Shown: positions 13,601 through 27,310 of the stretch, one piece after another
Layout of the letters: every line of letters begins with the position of its first letter
Numbering within the stretch: the stretch's first letter is position 1
Made by a program: the position numbers and the translations under genes
Source of the DNA: Alentia gelatinosa
Taxonomy: Eukaryota; Annelida; Polychaeta; Phyllodocida; Polynoidae
Length of the DNA: 64,000 nucleotides
Assembly (NCBI GenBank): GCA_950022655.1
Contig: OX465579.1
Coordinates: forward strand, 141,245,118 to 141,309,117
Reading direction: 5' to 3'
The notes under the pieces: model-generated
Seen by the model: the letters and a program-made list of their open reading frames with translations, nothing else
Databases searched by the model: none
Told to the model about the DNA's origin: nothing

Positions 13601-16600
13601 ATTTTTCTCGTACATTGATCACTATGCTGAGACTAGCCTCACCTGGGCGATCTCGTCACTAAATCCGTGTTTGTCATGGCCATCCTAACGTCAGTAGCCA
13701 ACCCTCCAAAATATACAGAGTTATCAACCTCGACTTTGTGCCAGCACTATCCACCTCATCTGACTAAACCAAAACAACACGAGGTGAATGTCAACCTACA
13801 ACCCCAATTACCGATGGCAAGACTGTCGAATTTCCATGGCCAAGCCCTGCTATTTTGAGGAATATGAGACCACTCAATTCAATGTGTTTAAAAAGAACAG
13901 GTCACATCTATTGAACATAATGAACTAAAAATACTGAGCAGGGCCTATTGGTTCGCTAAATTACCTAGAAATAAACCTAGATATGACAAAGAGCGGCCCG
14001 GTCACCTATATTACTACGAATATGAATTGGTGCACTACACTGTATTCCTGATGTGGCAGTGTTAGGCGGCCTCGCCTGGCTATGAATCAAAATTCCCACA
14101 TCACAGCCTGGTCAGAAGGTTGGTATCATAGTGCGACTCTAAATAACTGCACCGTGTAGTTTTGGGAGAAGATTCTGTATCGTAGTGTGCGGGACGCTTG
14201 TCGTAGCGTGACTGGAGCTCAGTGTGTCAGAGCCTTAGAGTCCGCCGCCTCTGCAGCTCTTTCACTGATACCATCGAGATGTTATTCATATAAATTTAGC
14301 ACAATATACCTCTGATCATTTTTTTTATTCGTGTTTGGCTCCATTAAGAGATCTGAAAGGTTTCTCATTGGAACAATATAATTTTAGTAAAGTATTTGAC
14401 AAATCGAATGACAGTCCCCCGGTTGCACTAGGGCTACGAAGAAAGTAGTCCCTAGCGCGATTAAGAATGACACTGGCAGTTTTCAAACATGAGCCTACGT
14501 CAACTTAACAGGGCCTACGTATGGATAAGATCACACATTGTGAGGGTTCCTGTACGTGTCGACGGCTGTTCCAAAGCCCCACGGTTTCCCTCACCGTGCT
14601 ATAGGTAACAGGGTTGACGGGAGGTCATGCCGTGACCCCCGCATCAGCCGTCCGGACCGGGAGCGTGGCGAGGAACAGCGGCTTCCTGGTCACCGTCATG
14701 TGGCTCCTGAACGCCCATCCTTTAGTCGGGTGCTCTCTTTCAAAACAAAATCAGGTTGTCGACCACAGGCACGCTAACCTCAGGGCATTTATACTTTAAA
14801 GGTGCGCGTGACAAAAACACCTCATATCGGGGTCATGGCGACACGCACTTTTACGAAAATGCTAACGAATTAGCTAGGGTCTGTGTCGACAGAATTATAA
14901 GTGTGAGACAAGTATTGATGCACAGCGGCACCTCTAAATATTCCAACTATCCATCTATCATTAACATAGTTGAGATATGCAATGGCTTAAGGGCTATTCC
15001 ATGGTGGTCTCCGGGTGTGGATGAGCTTTAGGGGAGCTATCTATTGACAATGACACAAAACATGAGAGCTACTGACGCAATACGACACAAAATTCCCGGT
15101 GTCGTAGCTGCATCTTAAGGGAGGAAAAGGTTGTGAATCGAAGTGCGTAAAACGTTTAGTTGGAACTGAAAAGTGACTATGGTACCAACGCACAGAATAA
15201 AAGATGTCCTGCATCTTTGTGAGTCAGGGTTGACGTGTAATAATAGCTAATTATCCGATTACTTACCTTTGGTAAAAGTATGAAGGAGAATTAAGGTTCT
15301 TGCGAGCCTAGGGACACTACTAAGTGCCCTAGGGGAACAGGGTAAGAATCCTTGTTTTATGATTAATAAGATGATCATTTTCAATTCCCTCACACAAAGT
15401 CATATTGACGCCATCTATCTGCTTCATAATACTCGTTATATTGACCAAAATAGATGGAGAACTGCAGAGGCTAGACCTTTTAGGTCAATTAAGAGGTTGA
15501 AATTACTTCTCAAATGAGCTTAACCTTCAACCTAACGTATTTCATCAGGGCGTTCATGGATTAACTTAGCAACTAGAAGTTATCCAACCAATCCAAGAGA
15601 TATATTCAAAAGACGACATCTTTTCAATGCTTCAGGACGTTTACAATAATGTCACGGTCTTCCACCATCCCATTTCTCATACCTTTATTTGTTTGACATA
15701 TGCTGACAAAGCACTAATTTAGAACATAATTAGCTGGTTTCGGTATGCTATAGAAAATTAACATAGAACCAAAAATGTAGTCACGGTTTTAGATGAGTTT
15801 TGTAGCATACGCGAATTATACTGTATGACAGTGTCGTTACTCTTCGCTTTTAATCGTTTTTGAGTTAGAATTATTCACTCTGATATCGTAATAATAATAT
15901 GATAAAGAATACAATTACATATACATCCATATATATTACAAAACATACATAGATTGCGCACATATACAATAAGCTAGTAAGTTGCCCTAGTGGTGTACAA
16001 GGAAAACATCTGACAGTGACTAGACAGACTGATAAGAGTGCAGTGTGTAATCACCTAGTTGACAATGTGTACTAATTAATATCAAAATGTTTTTTAATAG
16101 CTTTCTTAAAGTCTTAATGAAGCAGATATTTGTAACCTGTGTAAGGCATATCATTCATTGATACTACCTTGTACATGTATTTAAAAAGTGAAAAAGAGCC
16201 AGAGCTTGTCTGGTGCTTTGATACCTCAGAATAGGACGAAGTTCATGGTTTAAGGTGAATTCCCGTCAGAAACGCCATATTGCACTCTTGCCTTGTATCA
16301 GGTCTAGTTAACATCCCTTCATCCGGGACCACCTTCCATGTCCATTTAACCCACTTGCTTCTATCGCGGGACATGCCCCTGACAGCAGAACACCATCAAG
16401 AAAAAAAGGTACAAAGAGACACAAGACAAGGGTCGACACGAGTAGTGTGGTTCTAGGAGAGGATGGTAGAAGGCTTAAGAAGAGAAGTGCCGGGTCGTGG
16501 TCCATAGAGGGTTGGGGTTGGTGGGTAACAGACGAAAGCCAAGCGTAAAAAAAACCCAAAGAAGATGTACCAATAGGAGCTGGATATATACGACTAGTGG

Positions 16601-19600
16601 GCAGCGAGAGGCATTCACGCTGCTGGTCGAGCTGGAGAAGGAGTACGGAGGGTAGAGCAGGCAGCCGCAGGTCCGGCTTTTGTCAGTTTTGATCGATATT
16701 GTTGATGTATGTAAGCCGACCTTTTATGCAATGTGTACAGCGATCGTTCATTATCCAAGGATGGTGCACTGGGTGAGTGAACAACCATATAATGTTGATT
16801 CTGGGTATCAGTGGGATATACGACAGGGAAGCGGTATGAGAGAACGAGCGAGGGGTGGCGCTGCCGTGACGATGCTTATTGGAACTGGAAGAGGCTCGTG
16901 GACTGGCTTAGTTGTGAATGGCCCTGTGTTGTTCAGCAACGTTTCAGGGGCGTATTCAATGGGGCAAGCGGGCACGTGCCTCTCTCCTATCCCCCAAATT
17001 TGTCAATGCTGGTCTACTCCGCCTGACAATTCTAAAAGCACGTATTTGAAGTGGATTTCTTTCATTTACATTTTAGATTGAATGTACGATATATAACAAT
17101 GGTTCATTTTCAGGTGGCAGATCTACTTAGGGTGCCCCCCCCCCCTCCCACACACACACCCCTTGAAACCAAATACTATCTATGGCTTTGACGACCTCCT
17201 GTGTCTGGCACTCCGTAGCATGTACCCTACCATGGAATCTGCGAGAATGATAAGCGGTGTCTTTAGAGACGCGGGGGTCCTCGAGACATTCTTCCTATTT
17301 GAACAGGAGAAGTGGATCCTGTTCTTGTTTTGGGGACGGCCTGAAAGATCAACAATGACTTCCCAGGCAAAACTCAGGCAAACAAAAGAGTACCAATCCG
17401 AAAAGTCCCCATCCTTCTTTTAATACACATATTCATACATCACCAATGGTCAGGCCTCCTTAAGCTTCCTCTCTATTTCGGTATGTCAACCGAGATGCAT
17501 TGGATCTAGGCGATTCGCTTATTTTCAACGTCATACTAGAAGTGAACGGAAGTTCAAGATTTATTTTGACGACTTGTTTTGACGCGAGGAAGGGTTGGGG
17601 CTGTCAGATCTGCCCCCTCCGAGAGAAGAAAGGAGAAACGTAGGGAGAGTCATTCTGTGCCTTTTATTCGGTGACATTTAGACCCCCACGTATGATGATC
17701 AGCTTGAATTATGCTGGTCATAGATTACTAGCATGTGTGCCTCTTTTGACCATGCTTTCTACGTCTTATCACAAATATCGAAATGTATATTATCTTATTG
17801 CTACGTATGAAATAACACATCCATACATAATGTTCACATCTCGTATCATTCTGAGACAATATTCATATCTGTACACTTTGCAGTAATTTCCAATGCCGTT
17901 GTTGGGCACTATTAAAGTGCGACTTAATAATTTGGAAGAGACCACATTCTTTTTAAGACGGATGACATCTTGTATTTACAGTGAGTAACATTCCCAATCC
18001 TCAAACGACTTAAAAGTCACTAACATAGGGTAATATACCTTATAAGCAGCAGGTACATCATGCGCATGCACATTTGCATGCCTTTTTTTATCGTCTATAA
18101 AATTCAATTGAAATCAGGACTCGTTGGACAACACGGGTTAAACAGCCTCCCACAATGATGTTCATTTGAGCTGCTTATTGATACAATATTCAGATTTCGA
18201 CAATGGCAATGTATTCCAGCAGTGGTCCTAATCTAACAGCATCGATACATCCTCAGGGTATATCGCATAGGATTATAAGCACAGAAAGATGTGATGTCCT
18301 GCCCCACACCTGTGTCCACCACTGACCGTTTCCCACTAGCACAAGCAACCTACAGTGCGAGCATGCACATCCCCACCATGTGTATTCACTGTCCTAACAG
18401 CGGTTTTCTGCCGTCACCTCATAGCCGAGCCCACGCACCCCATCTGAGCCTATCCCATGGAGGTTTTCCGTCCATTCCGTAGACCTACAGTCGCTACCCG
18501 AACAACTCGCTCCCCTTCGGAGGGAGGCTGCTCGATCGGCTTTGAGTGCTATTGAGTAGTTGGTTGCTTGTGATACATTGAAGGGAAAAGGCCACCAACA
18601 GCTGGCCAACAAGGGCTCATCAGTCAGGCTGCTACATAAACACCCCCTGTTGTATCTATCACTCAGGCAGCGGCCCCCCTGGGTGTCATACACACAGGAG
18701 ACGCAAGGATCAAAGGCCAGCAGTCGGTCCTAGCCTGTCGAGAGGTCCTTTAAGTTGCCCCACAAAAACAAGAATACAAACATAATGGATCACGATTAAA
18801 CCGCTTGACCCATGTTTACATCTCTTCATTAACCCCGCTTTGCATCAAACGTTAAGTTATTTGGTAGGCCTATCTTTTTGTTCCGAATATGCACCACGTG
18901 CTTTCCTTATTCAGTGTAATAATAGTTAATTATTCACTAATAACGTGACTTACGTAAAGTACAAAGCTCGTATTTGATGGTAATTCCAAACGTTAACGTA
19001 ATACGGATGTCGCGATCATGCAATCTCAGAGATAAACACACACGCTGGGGTCGGCGGAGGGGCAACATGTTCATGCTGGACAGGATATGATTATAAAGAA
19101 GCCGGAGGGGACACTTAACTAGGCATGTCTTAATAAGTAGAGGGCGTCACTTCATATCTTGGAAAGAACTGACGGAAGGTGTACCACCTACTCCACTCCA
19201 CTACCCTTCAACTGTGACCCCTCAGCTGACCTGCGAGGATGGGTTGCAGCTTTGTGCACCCCCTCCCACCAAAGCTTTCAGCCCCGTCCCCCCTCCCCCC
19301 CCCCCCTCGGCCCCACCCAACCAGAGAGAAGCTTTGCCAGCACCCTCCATCTATACCTCCACTAACCCCTATTCGTGCACCGCCGACCCGACCTCAGAGC
19401 ATAACAAACAGTCGGCGAGGTCGTGACCTGCCCGGCACCAACAAACTTGGTAGTTGACCTCTCAGTCACCCCAGATCGGCAGACGCTTGCGTCCGCCCAG
19501 AGAGTACATGTGGGGAGACCGCGCTTGTTTTCTGGTGGCCAGAGAGTGCCTCCGAAGCGGTCTAGATGTGCACTTGAGTCGGGTAGAAACATGCAAAAAT

Positions 19601-22600
19601 CATCAAGTGTGAATACTCTGTACAATGTACTTACCGTAAATAAGATATAAACTGATAACCAACCTAGTGAATAGCCAGATATATATTTTTCCAATCTGCA
19701 TGGTGGGAGAGGATAATAGGTTCAAGCCAGCGGTGGGTGGCAACGTGGCTTCCTCTGTTCTTGGTACCACAAACTTGATGGATACCCAAACAGAACAAGA
19801 AGATCTAGAATAACACTAGTTTCTCAAACTATTACACATTTGTATGATTAATTACTAATATATTGGCCCTTTCAGAATTGACATACCTCTAGTGCATATC
19901 TATGACGGTGGCGCTCTTATATTCAGAGGTTTTGCGATATGGTACCCATATCTCAGACTACTTATCATGTCAACCAAGTCATATCTCCATGGAGGACGGG
20001 GCACGCTTCCTGTGTGCTTGTTGACGCTGATAGGGCACACGACCTATGATTGCGATCACAGAGTGCAAGTATATCCGTCGAAAGCAATGCTCATTCGTAG
20101 CTTAATCATGATCCATGGTTCATGGCCGGTGTGTTATCAACAGAGTGATTGCGTTGGTCTTAGCCAGTGTAACCAGCCCTTTTCACAAAATGCCTTGGTG
20201 AACATGATGGGGTGAATATTTTACCTAAGTTGGTCTGTGCCTTCTCTTGCATATCATGATATTTTCTAGCCCTGACGTTGTTTACTTAATTTACGCAATA
20301 TTTCATCATCCCCCAAGGAACTGAACACCGGCAACTCAGCGAGCACTACCCATGACCGACCAAGAAGCCAAAGATCTGACTTTTTCTTAGATAGGAATTC
20401 AACGAAAGGGCGAGGTCAAAAGAAATAAGTAGTGATTTCCAGATGGAACTGACGTGTTGTTACAACAAGTAGACTGTCCAGTATAACCATACGATGAGAA
20501 ATTGACATAAGAACAGCGAGATAATACCAAGCTTATTGGTGTCTAACAATGGCGAAGTTATTTTAACTTCCAAGTAGTCACAATCGTTTTTTCTCCCCTC
20601 GAGTTATCTCCTAACTCCATCTTGCCTGCACGCCTTGTGTATGTGTGCAACCCCAAGTGGCAAAAGCAGGCATGCGATTGTGAAATTGAAAAAAAAATCC
20701 GAAAAGAAAATCATACGGAGTTGTTGGCCGCTTAGGCCCCAAACGGAATCCAGGGATAGTGCCCCGAATTGGGGCCCAAGAAGAGAATCCCCCGGTAGAT
20801 GCTGCATTTGTGCTATTCTAAGTGTATTCTGGGCCTCAGCTGAGAGGTAATATGGCTATAATTATGCAAATATCTCTAACCATCTTTCAGGTTTTCATTT
20901 TGAACCCCACCCACCTTTGTATCATTCATTATGCTATCTTAACCAAGGGCTAAAAAAACACCAAATGGGTGGGACTTTCAACGAGAGCAATTGAAAAGCG
21001 ACTTGACTGTAAAAGAGTTATGGGAGGGTCATCTGGGCCGTTCTATTTGTCAAAGTGTAGGCTGGTAGGGTTGGGAGGCAATCTATTCATATTTACCTGG
21101 TGCTCACCATGCAATTAATGGAACGGACAAATATCCACAGGTACGCATAAGGAGGAAGTGCGTCAGAGCGGCCAAGCCTTGGTTATCACCGAAACACGAT
21201 GGCAATGTGTACACACGATTTATACTATCAGCCAGAACAACCCGCCTCGGCCATTAGGTCTCTGGCCCCACCGACCTAGACACAGATCCGCAGTAATCCC
21301 CCGCCAAAATATTTTCTTCTCGGAGGGAAACGATTTCCATTTCAGTCAACCTCTATATGCCATAACATGTTTGACTGAATGGCACAATCTGCACTGTGTT
21401 GAGTTTTCATTGACGACTACAATGTATATCCATCCATTTGATCTTGACCTGGCGAGATCAAATACAAATATATTCAATAGTACCTGCTGCTGTAACAAAT
21501 AACTTAACGCATACGGAACGGAACAACGAACGACTGAAATAATTCAATTCAACGAAACCCGAAAAACAGAAAATATTCGCTTCATAAACACCTACTGGGC
21601 ATGGTTTCGAAATCCGGACACTTATATCACAGGACCTACAGAAAAGAGAATATTTCTATAACACGTTTCCCTTCGTGGGACCTATAATTATTCAATGTTA
21701 ATGCTAACTTTGTAGCCATTGTATGTCTGAACGTGACAGCGCATGTAATAAAAACCTTCACATTTCCATCTGTGTATATGCTGCGTTAACAATGACCGTT
21801 GACAGTAAATTGCTCGTTTCAAAATCCTACTGAGGTTGAATAACTTCTTAAGACTTCAAGATTACATTTTAGTAGATTTGAGTACTATAAGATACGAAAA
21901 CAACCGTTCATCTTATCAATCTTGTAACCTTGATAAGAACTTGTAAGCTTTCAACCATGATAAGAAGATGCGAGTACTATAAACAAAGAAAACAATCGTT
22001 TATCTAGTAAATGTAACCGATTTCTTGAGAATTAGTTTGGAGTTACTGATTCATTCTTTTCTGATGTCTATCCCCGTTGAATGCAGTATTACAGGGCAGG
22101 GTAAATTCCTGATTTCTATTGTAGGTATGGTGGCCATCAGTAAAGTAAATATCTAAATGGTATATGTTTTTAATTACAACAAAAATCTGAGTTAACGAGG
22201 TTACAGAAACAGAAGTGTTATCATAATAACAGGAAACGTCATATACTAATGCCTATGAATATATCTACACCATGTTTTCTTCGATGTTTTTATCATTTCT
22301 ATTGACAGATCTAAGTGCTCAACTGAGCTGTGACCATAAATAATGCAGACCTCTCAAGTGCTATGTCCTGATTAAGTCATTGGGTTTTGTCAGCCAGCCA
22401 TAAAGCTCTCTCAATGCCAACTACCCTCACGCACGTAACCCACACCATGACACATGTCGCTACATATCAATCGCTTCAGCACTTACTGTTTAAAGTGCCA
22501 TGGGCACTTTTATCAAGGGAATAAGTCATTACTTTGTGCACAAACCAAATTAAACATACGAACTGAACCTTCAAGTATGTTATGACAAAAGGGTAGACAG

Positions 22601-23012
22601 ACTACATCGAGTGTTGTCATCCACACGGTCTTTCATTTCACCAAAAAACGAATGTTCAAAGCAAAATATCATGTTCGACATTAAGCTGATTAAAAATATT
22701 AATAAAAACAGATGTCAAGTTTTAGGAAAGTAACATTGATGGGTTTCTTTTGTGTCTTTCTCTAATCATTATTATTCTGGCGGCCATTCTTTCTCCTTAT
22801 GTTAGAAATGAGTTACTCTTAGTAAAGTAGGGTTCGTAAATAGACAGCCCAACAAAATTCCAGGCCTTTTCCAGGCTTTTACAGGCTCTAATATTTTTTT
22901 CCAGGCACATAACAATGTGAATCAATACCATCTTGCTAGTGAATGAGAAGAGTGCATGTTATATCTGGTCATTGTATTTGAAACCATTTGTGATTCATCA
23001 CCAAAGTTAGTT
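10669..23012. other. 12 kb without a recognised gene
   Basis: I find no supportable exon or RNA gene. Low-complexity points are C runs near 11,135 and 17,137, a G run at about 12,139-12,162, and a C-rich patch at about 19,255-19,330 that makes proline-rich open frames. A small perfect hairpin with arms GTGCGCCA/TGGCGCAC lies near 12,483-12,503. It is presumably intronic or intergenic. Confidence 0.4.
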
Positions 23013-23235
23013 AATTGTATAATAACGGCATGATACTCTGTATTTGGATCTTTTGTTGATACTTATGATATAATAATCAATATAAAAAGTCAGTTGGTAC
23101 GGAGAGACAATCTCCATTCATTTGTCATTGAGACAAGTAGTTGTGAGACATTCGTGCCCAGGTGTATAATAATATTATATCATAAGTATCAACAAAAGAT
23201 CCAAATACAGAGTATCATGCCGTTATTATACAATT
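23013..23235. repeat. Perfect 63 bp inverted repeat (MITE-like)
   Basis: The left arm 23,013-23,075 and right arm 23,173-23,235 are exact reverse complements over 63 bp, separated by 97 bp. The arms start AATTGTATAATAACGGC. Perfect identity in otherwise decayed surroundings suggests a recent insertion or a recent inverted duplication. The arm ends are themselves palindromic (AATT), so a target duplication cannot be told apart from the arm. Confidence 0.92.
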
Positions 23236-24113
23236 CAGAGTATATGTTTTTACGAGTATATTTTTTGCTTCAAAGACATTTCATATTGTAGGAGGGTATC
23301 CATCAGAGAAACCTGTTCCAGTTATCTGAAGGTGATACTCAATGATGTCTAAAATAATTTCATTTTTACACGTTACTGATCTAGGACTTCTTTGCAGTGC
23401 GGTCTTCTATGCTTTCCATGGCAAGGCCACAATGGTTATACACATGCCGGAGCGAAGAAGACCGTTACTGGTAAGAGTTGTACGTTGTCCCTCTGGTAGA
23501 TATGACTTTCCCGTAAAAAGATACTTGCCATGAGTATTGACTAGTTTATTCTGAACATTTTGCCTTAACGCACCCTGTATTCCGTTGCATATGCCATATG
23601 AAGACAATAATACAGATAATGTATCGACGTACATCACACAATAATTGGTCGGGAATGGGTATCATTCTGTTAATTCTCTTTCACTGCGCCACTGACGCTG
23701 ACCCGTGTTCAACGACCTGGACACCGGTATCTACTTGATCTGATGAGTGTTTACATAAATCTCGGTAACCAACTTATGTTTTTGACCTAGTTTTTTGTTT
23801 CTATTTGTTATAGTTAGTGGTCTATCAGTATTCGGTATTGTCGTTCTTCTGTCCTAGCTCATGAGTTAAACATATTTATCATCAGAGCAAGTATGCCAAT
23901 GGAAATAAGGGGCAACAGTAGTTTTGTTTCAAAAATTCCCAAAGTCCTATATTACGAACGAGAAGCAAACCATTAGTTTTCTGCAAATAACACGCCTGCC
24001 TCTTCTTTCAAGGAAAACAGGCGGAAAAAGCTGTCCAGTCTGAGTTTAACAACCCTAAACATGAGTCCCTTGTCCTTGAGACACCGAACATCGAGGGTGC
24101 CGGAAACGAACAC

Positions 24114-24231
24114 AACCTTTTGTGTTGCATTTGTGTACAACAAGAACGCCACCACCTGCTAATTTCACAACAAACCTTCTGTGTTGTGTTTGTGCACAGC
24201 TATAATCGCCGCCACCTCAGCATTTCACACC
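24114..24231 (+). repeat. Two-copy tandem repeat, about 59 bp
   Basis: Two diverged units share AACCTT(T/C)TGTGTTG, GCC(A/G)CCACCT and ATTTCACA in the same order. The second unit runs from about 24,172 to 24,231. Confidence 0.7.
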
Positions 24232-26739
24232 AACTCGTGACCCGAGTCGTGCGGGAGACAGCGTCGGCCACCTCCGAAGTGGTTGGGAGTTATTCACAAT
24301 ATGGGAATAACAAATAGCAGTTTTCTGCCATCAGTCCTCAAGTCTTCCTCTTCCCCTCACAACCACAAGCCCATCTGGAGAAAAGGTCACTGAGGACACG
24401 TGCCATGGCCTTTGACCTAAATAAACACCACACTTATCATGGCCCAGTAGACCTTGCGTGTTAACGTTTACCTGACAGGCCATCATCATGTCAAATATTA
24501 TTGCATAATAGTATCTGACAATATTGTACATGTATTGTCCTATTGTACTGTCCACAGGGTGTTAGTGTGGAAGATCGTCCTTTGAGCTGAACTATTGAGG
24601 TCTTTTCTGTCAATTTATAACATCAGTACCTACATATGGTATTATTGTGGGCGTAGCTAATAACAAATCATATGATATAGATATGAGACATATATATCCA
24701 TGCCATGTTACATTGATGTGACATTATAACATCGATAACATGCAATACTCAATTACATCCAAAATACATTGGATGTACCACAGCAAATAATAAGAAATAT
24801 ATCCCACACAGCTAGACTACAATTTGTCAAATGTCTAAAGCTGGAGATACATGAACGAGTTCAGACTCCTTGGATACATAGCGATGTCAATTCCTCGACA
24901 CGGAGACGTTCACTTCTCTGACACACACAGGCGCTAACTAATCTGGCATGCTGAGGCATCTACTTTTCTGACTAACAGCAACAAGTTATGACAAAGATCT
25001 CTCTACTCGTGGCCCACAGAGAAATCAACGTATAAATCCGAAATCAGATGGATTTCTTTGTGTTAGCAACGAGGTTAAGATTCACTGCTCCTAAAATGTT
25101 TTGCTCCATCAAATCGCAACCCCTTCCGATATAATGCCTCTAACTTATAATATCATGGACATACTGTTGGGGCAAATCGTACCTCGCAGTCTAAAGAAAG
25201 ATTTTTTTTTTAAACTAAGCACAGTATCATAACGAAGATATTAGTATGAGAGGTTGTCTCATACAAGTGTCAATGTCGTCTCAGTGATGGGTGTGGGCGT
25301 TGGGAGGGACTTGTTTCGACGATGCTAGACCGGGGGCCTATCATCACCGCAGGCCGCGTCCTGACGCGTTCCAGCAGCAACAGCTTTCCTCTACTACGTC
25401 TGTCCACTCAGCATATTGCACCCACCCAAATCTACCCCCGTCACCAACCACTCCAGGCATACCAGGGAGGTACAACATGTTCCGCCCAAGGCTATGTCCC
25501 TTCCAAGAATATCTATACGGCATAAGTATTGCTACCCTGAACAATTGGAACAACTCGTTCATATCAAGGGTACACAGTTTTTGCACATGCACACGAATAA
25601 TGTGTGATACCAGAAGAACTGTTGGTCAGTGATGGATGCAAATTGCAACTGTTTTCCTATGATTGTCATAAAACAAAAACAGCAACTAGTAAATTAAGAA
25701 ATCTTTTCCAGGGAGTTAGCTGAAAACTGGGAATCGAGATAATATCTCGTATGTATTTATTCATGTTGTGTATATTATGTAGTAAAGCAGGCAAGTCGGC
25801 AAATAGGTACATGTTGTATCATTCAACACCCTCCACAATCGCATATTCCGCGCACTCAACATGTTCGTGCTACTTAATACTTGATATGATCGTTGTAAAT
25901 TCACGGAATCTTAAATATATGATATCAATACGTCTGTGCATGGAAGCCCATTTAACTGGAACCATCACCAGTAAGGATGGCATTCTTGATGATCCCCTTG
26001 TTTTGTGTAATGGTTTACTAAAGAGTTTTCTTAACATGTAATGGTGGGTAACAGTACAACTGACACTACACTAGCACCGGCTGGTATTGAAAGTGTTTTA
26101 AGATTGTACATTATCAATTAAATAATACATGAAGGATGCAAGAGGGACACACTTCATAGATTAATTTATCATCTGTAATGAAATTCAATAATCTCGGTCA
26201 CCCAACAAATCAAAGTTTTCCCAATATGTATCGCTCTGTATGAACTGTTAAAGAATTGAAATAATCACCTCTGACTCACTGTACTTCACATATGTCATAC
26301 AGGGAAAACCATGCTATCACCCAAAGCATTGGTTTGGGATTTTTCCTGTATGAGTGTTTATCATATCAGGGTAAGAGGCGAAAATAGTCGCATGGTCGAG
26401 ACTCGAGCCGCATAAACCACGATAAACATGTTACCAAGTCCCGCACTTGTTACCTCTCGAAAAAATATATCTTCTATTATTTTCATTTTCAAGGTAGCAT
26501 CGTTTGTAACAATATGGTCCTGACCATGAACTCCGAAAAATTAAATTACATCTCGTGACTGCATTTTAAATCGTTATACTGTGTCCAGATAGTTTAGCGT
26601 AGATTCACTATACAATCAGAAATTCGGTTTTAATATGTGCACATAACATGGTACTCGTTAAGTAGAACTGTGAAATAATCTGATTTAGAATTACGACGCA
26701 GTATATTGTCATCGCTCATATCCGTTATGCCTACGGACT
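24232..26739. other. Non-coding stretch, one weak exon-like frame
   Basis: Around 25,300-25,480 a plus frame rich in His, Gln, Ser and Pro runs up to a possible donor (GGGAG|GTACAA), but no family or acceptor supports it as an exon. Nothing else is recognisable. Confidence 0.3.
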
Positions 26740-27310
26740 CCGGATCGACGTCACGGATCGATCAACCCATCACGAGCGGCTTAGCTCGCATGCACTTGAT
26801 ATGGCGATTCAGTTTGCATTTAAACACCGCAAGCCGTGGGCTTTCCGAATGCCTGTGTAGAAAATGGCAGTGCGGGTGACTTTGTTTCGTATGTGGCGTG
26901 GCGTGGTATGGGCGAGCGCGTCGTATGTATGTGTGTGTGTGTATATATGTGTGTGTGTGTGTGTGTGTTCCCGCTCTCTTGTATATGTGGTCCCAGCGCG
27001 GCCGATGTGAATGCCCGAGATCTGCGGGCGGCATTTGTTGTGCTACGAACTCCAGCCGACCTCATCACCAACAATGTGGCCGTCTTGGTGGGCGTTACGT
27101 AAGTCGGCCGGGCCACCCCTGGGCTTACACAAGATTGCCGCGGCTCAACGTGAGATCACGCAGAGTGGCTGTGCTCCCATCGACCGGCACTACCTGGACC
27201 ACGGTCACCTCGCCGAGTCCGGGCCCGAGCCTGTTCGCCCGGAGGTCGTGTCAGCCTGTCCTCTATGCGCCCGGATCCCAACCATGTGAAGTCACCGTAG
27301 TTTTATTGCG
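26740..27310 (+). other. GC- and CpG-rich island with possible exon
   Basis: The stretch is richer in GC and CpG than its surroundings and contains a (GT)n run at about 26,927-26,968. At about 26,998-27,099 a plus frame is bounded by an acceptor-like CCCAG and a donor-like GTAAGT and has mostly G/C third positions. A second frame continues to 27,287. I do not recognise either product, so this could be a short exon of an unknown gene, a CpG-rich regulatory island, or chance. Confidence 0.25.

Noticed and set aside
16680..17081. 133-codon plus-strand frame
   Set aside because: No motif, splice context or codon bias; overlapping frames of similar quality exist.
24114..24231. Spaced direct repeats considered as CRISPR-like
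   Set aside because: Only two diverged contiguous units with no spacers, in a eukaryotic genome. The same holds for the repeats at 10,567 and 63,466.
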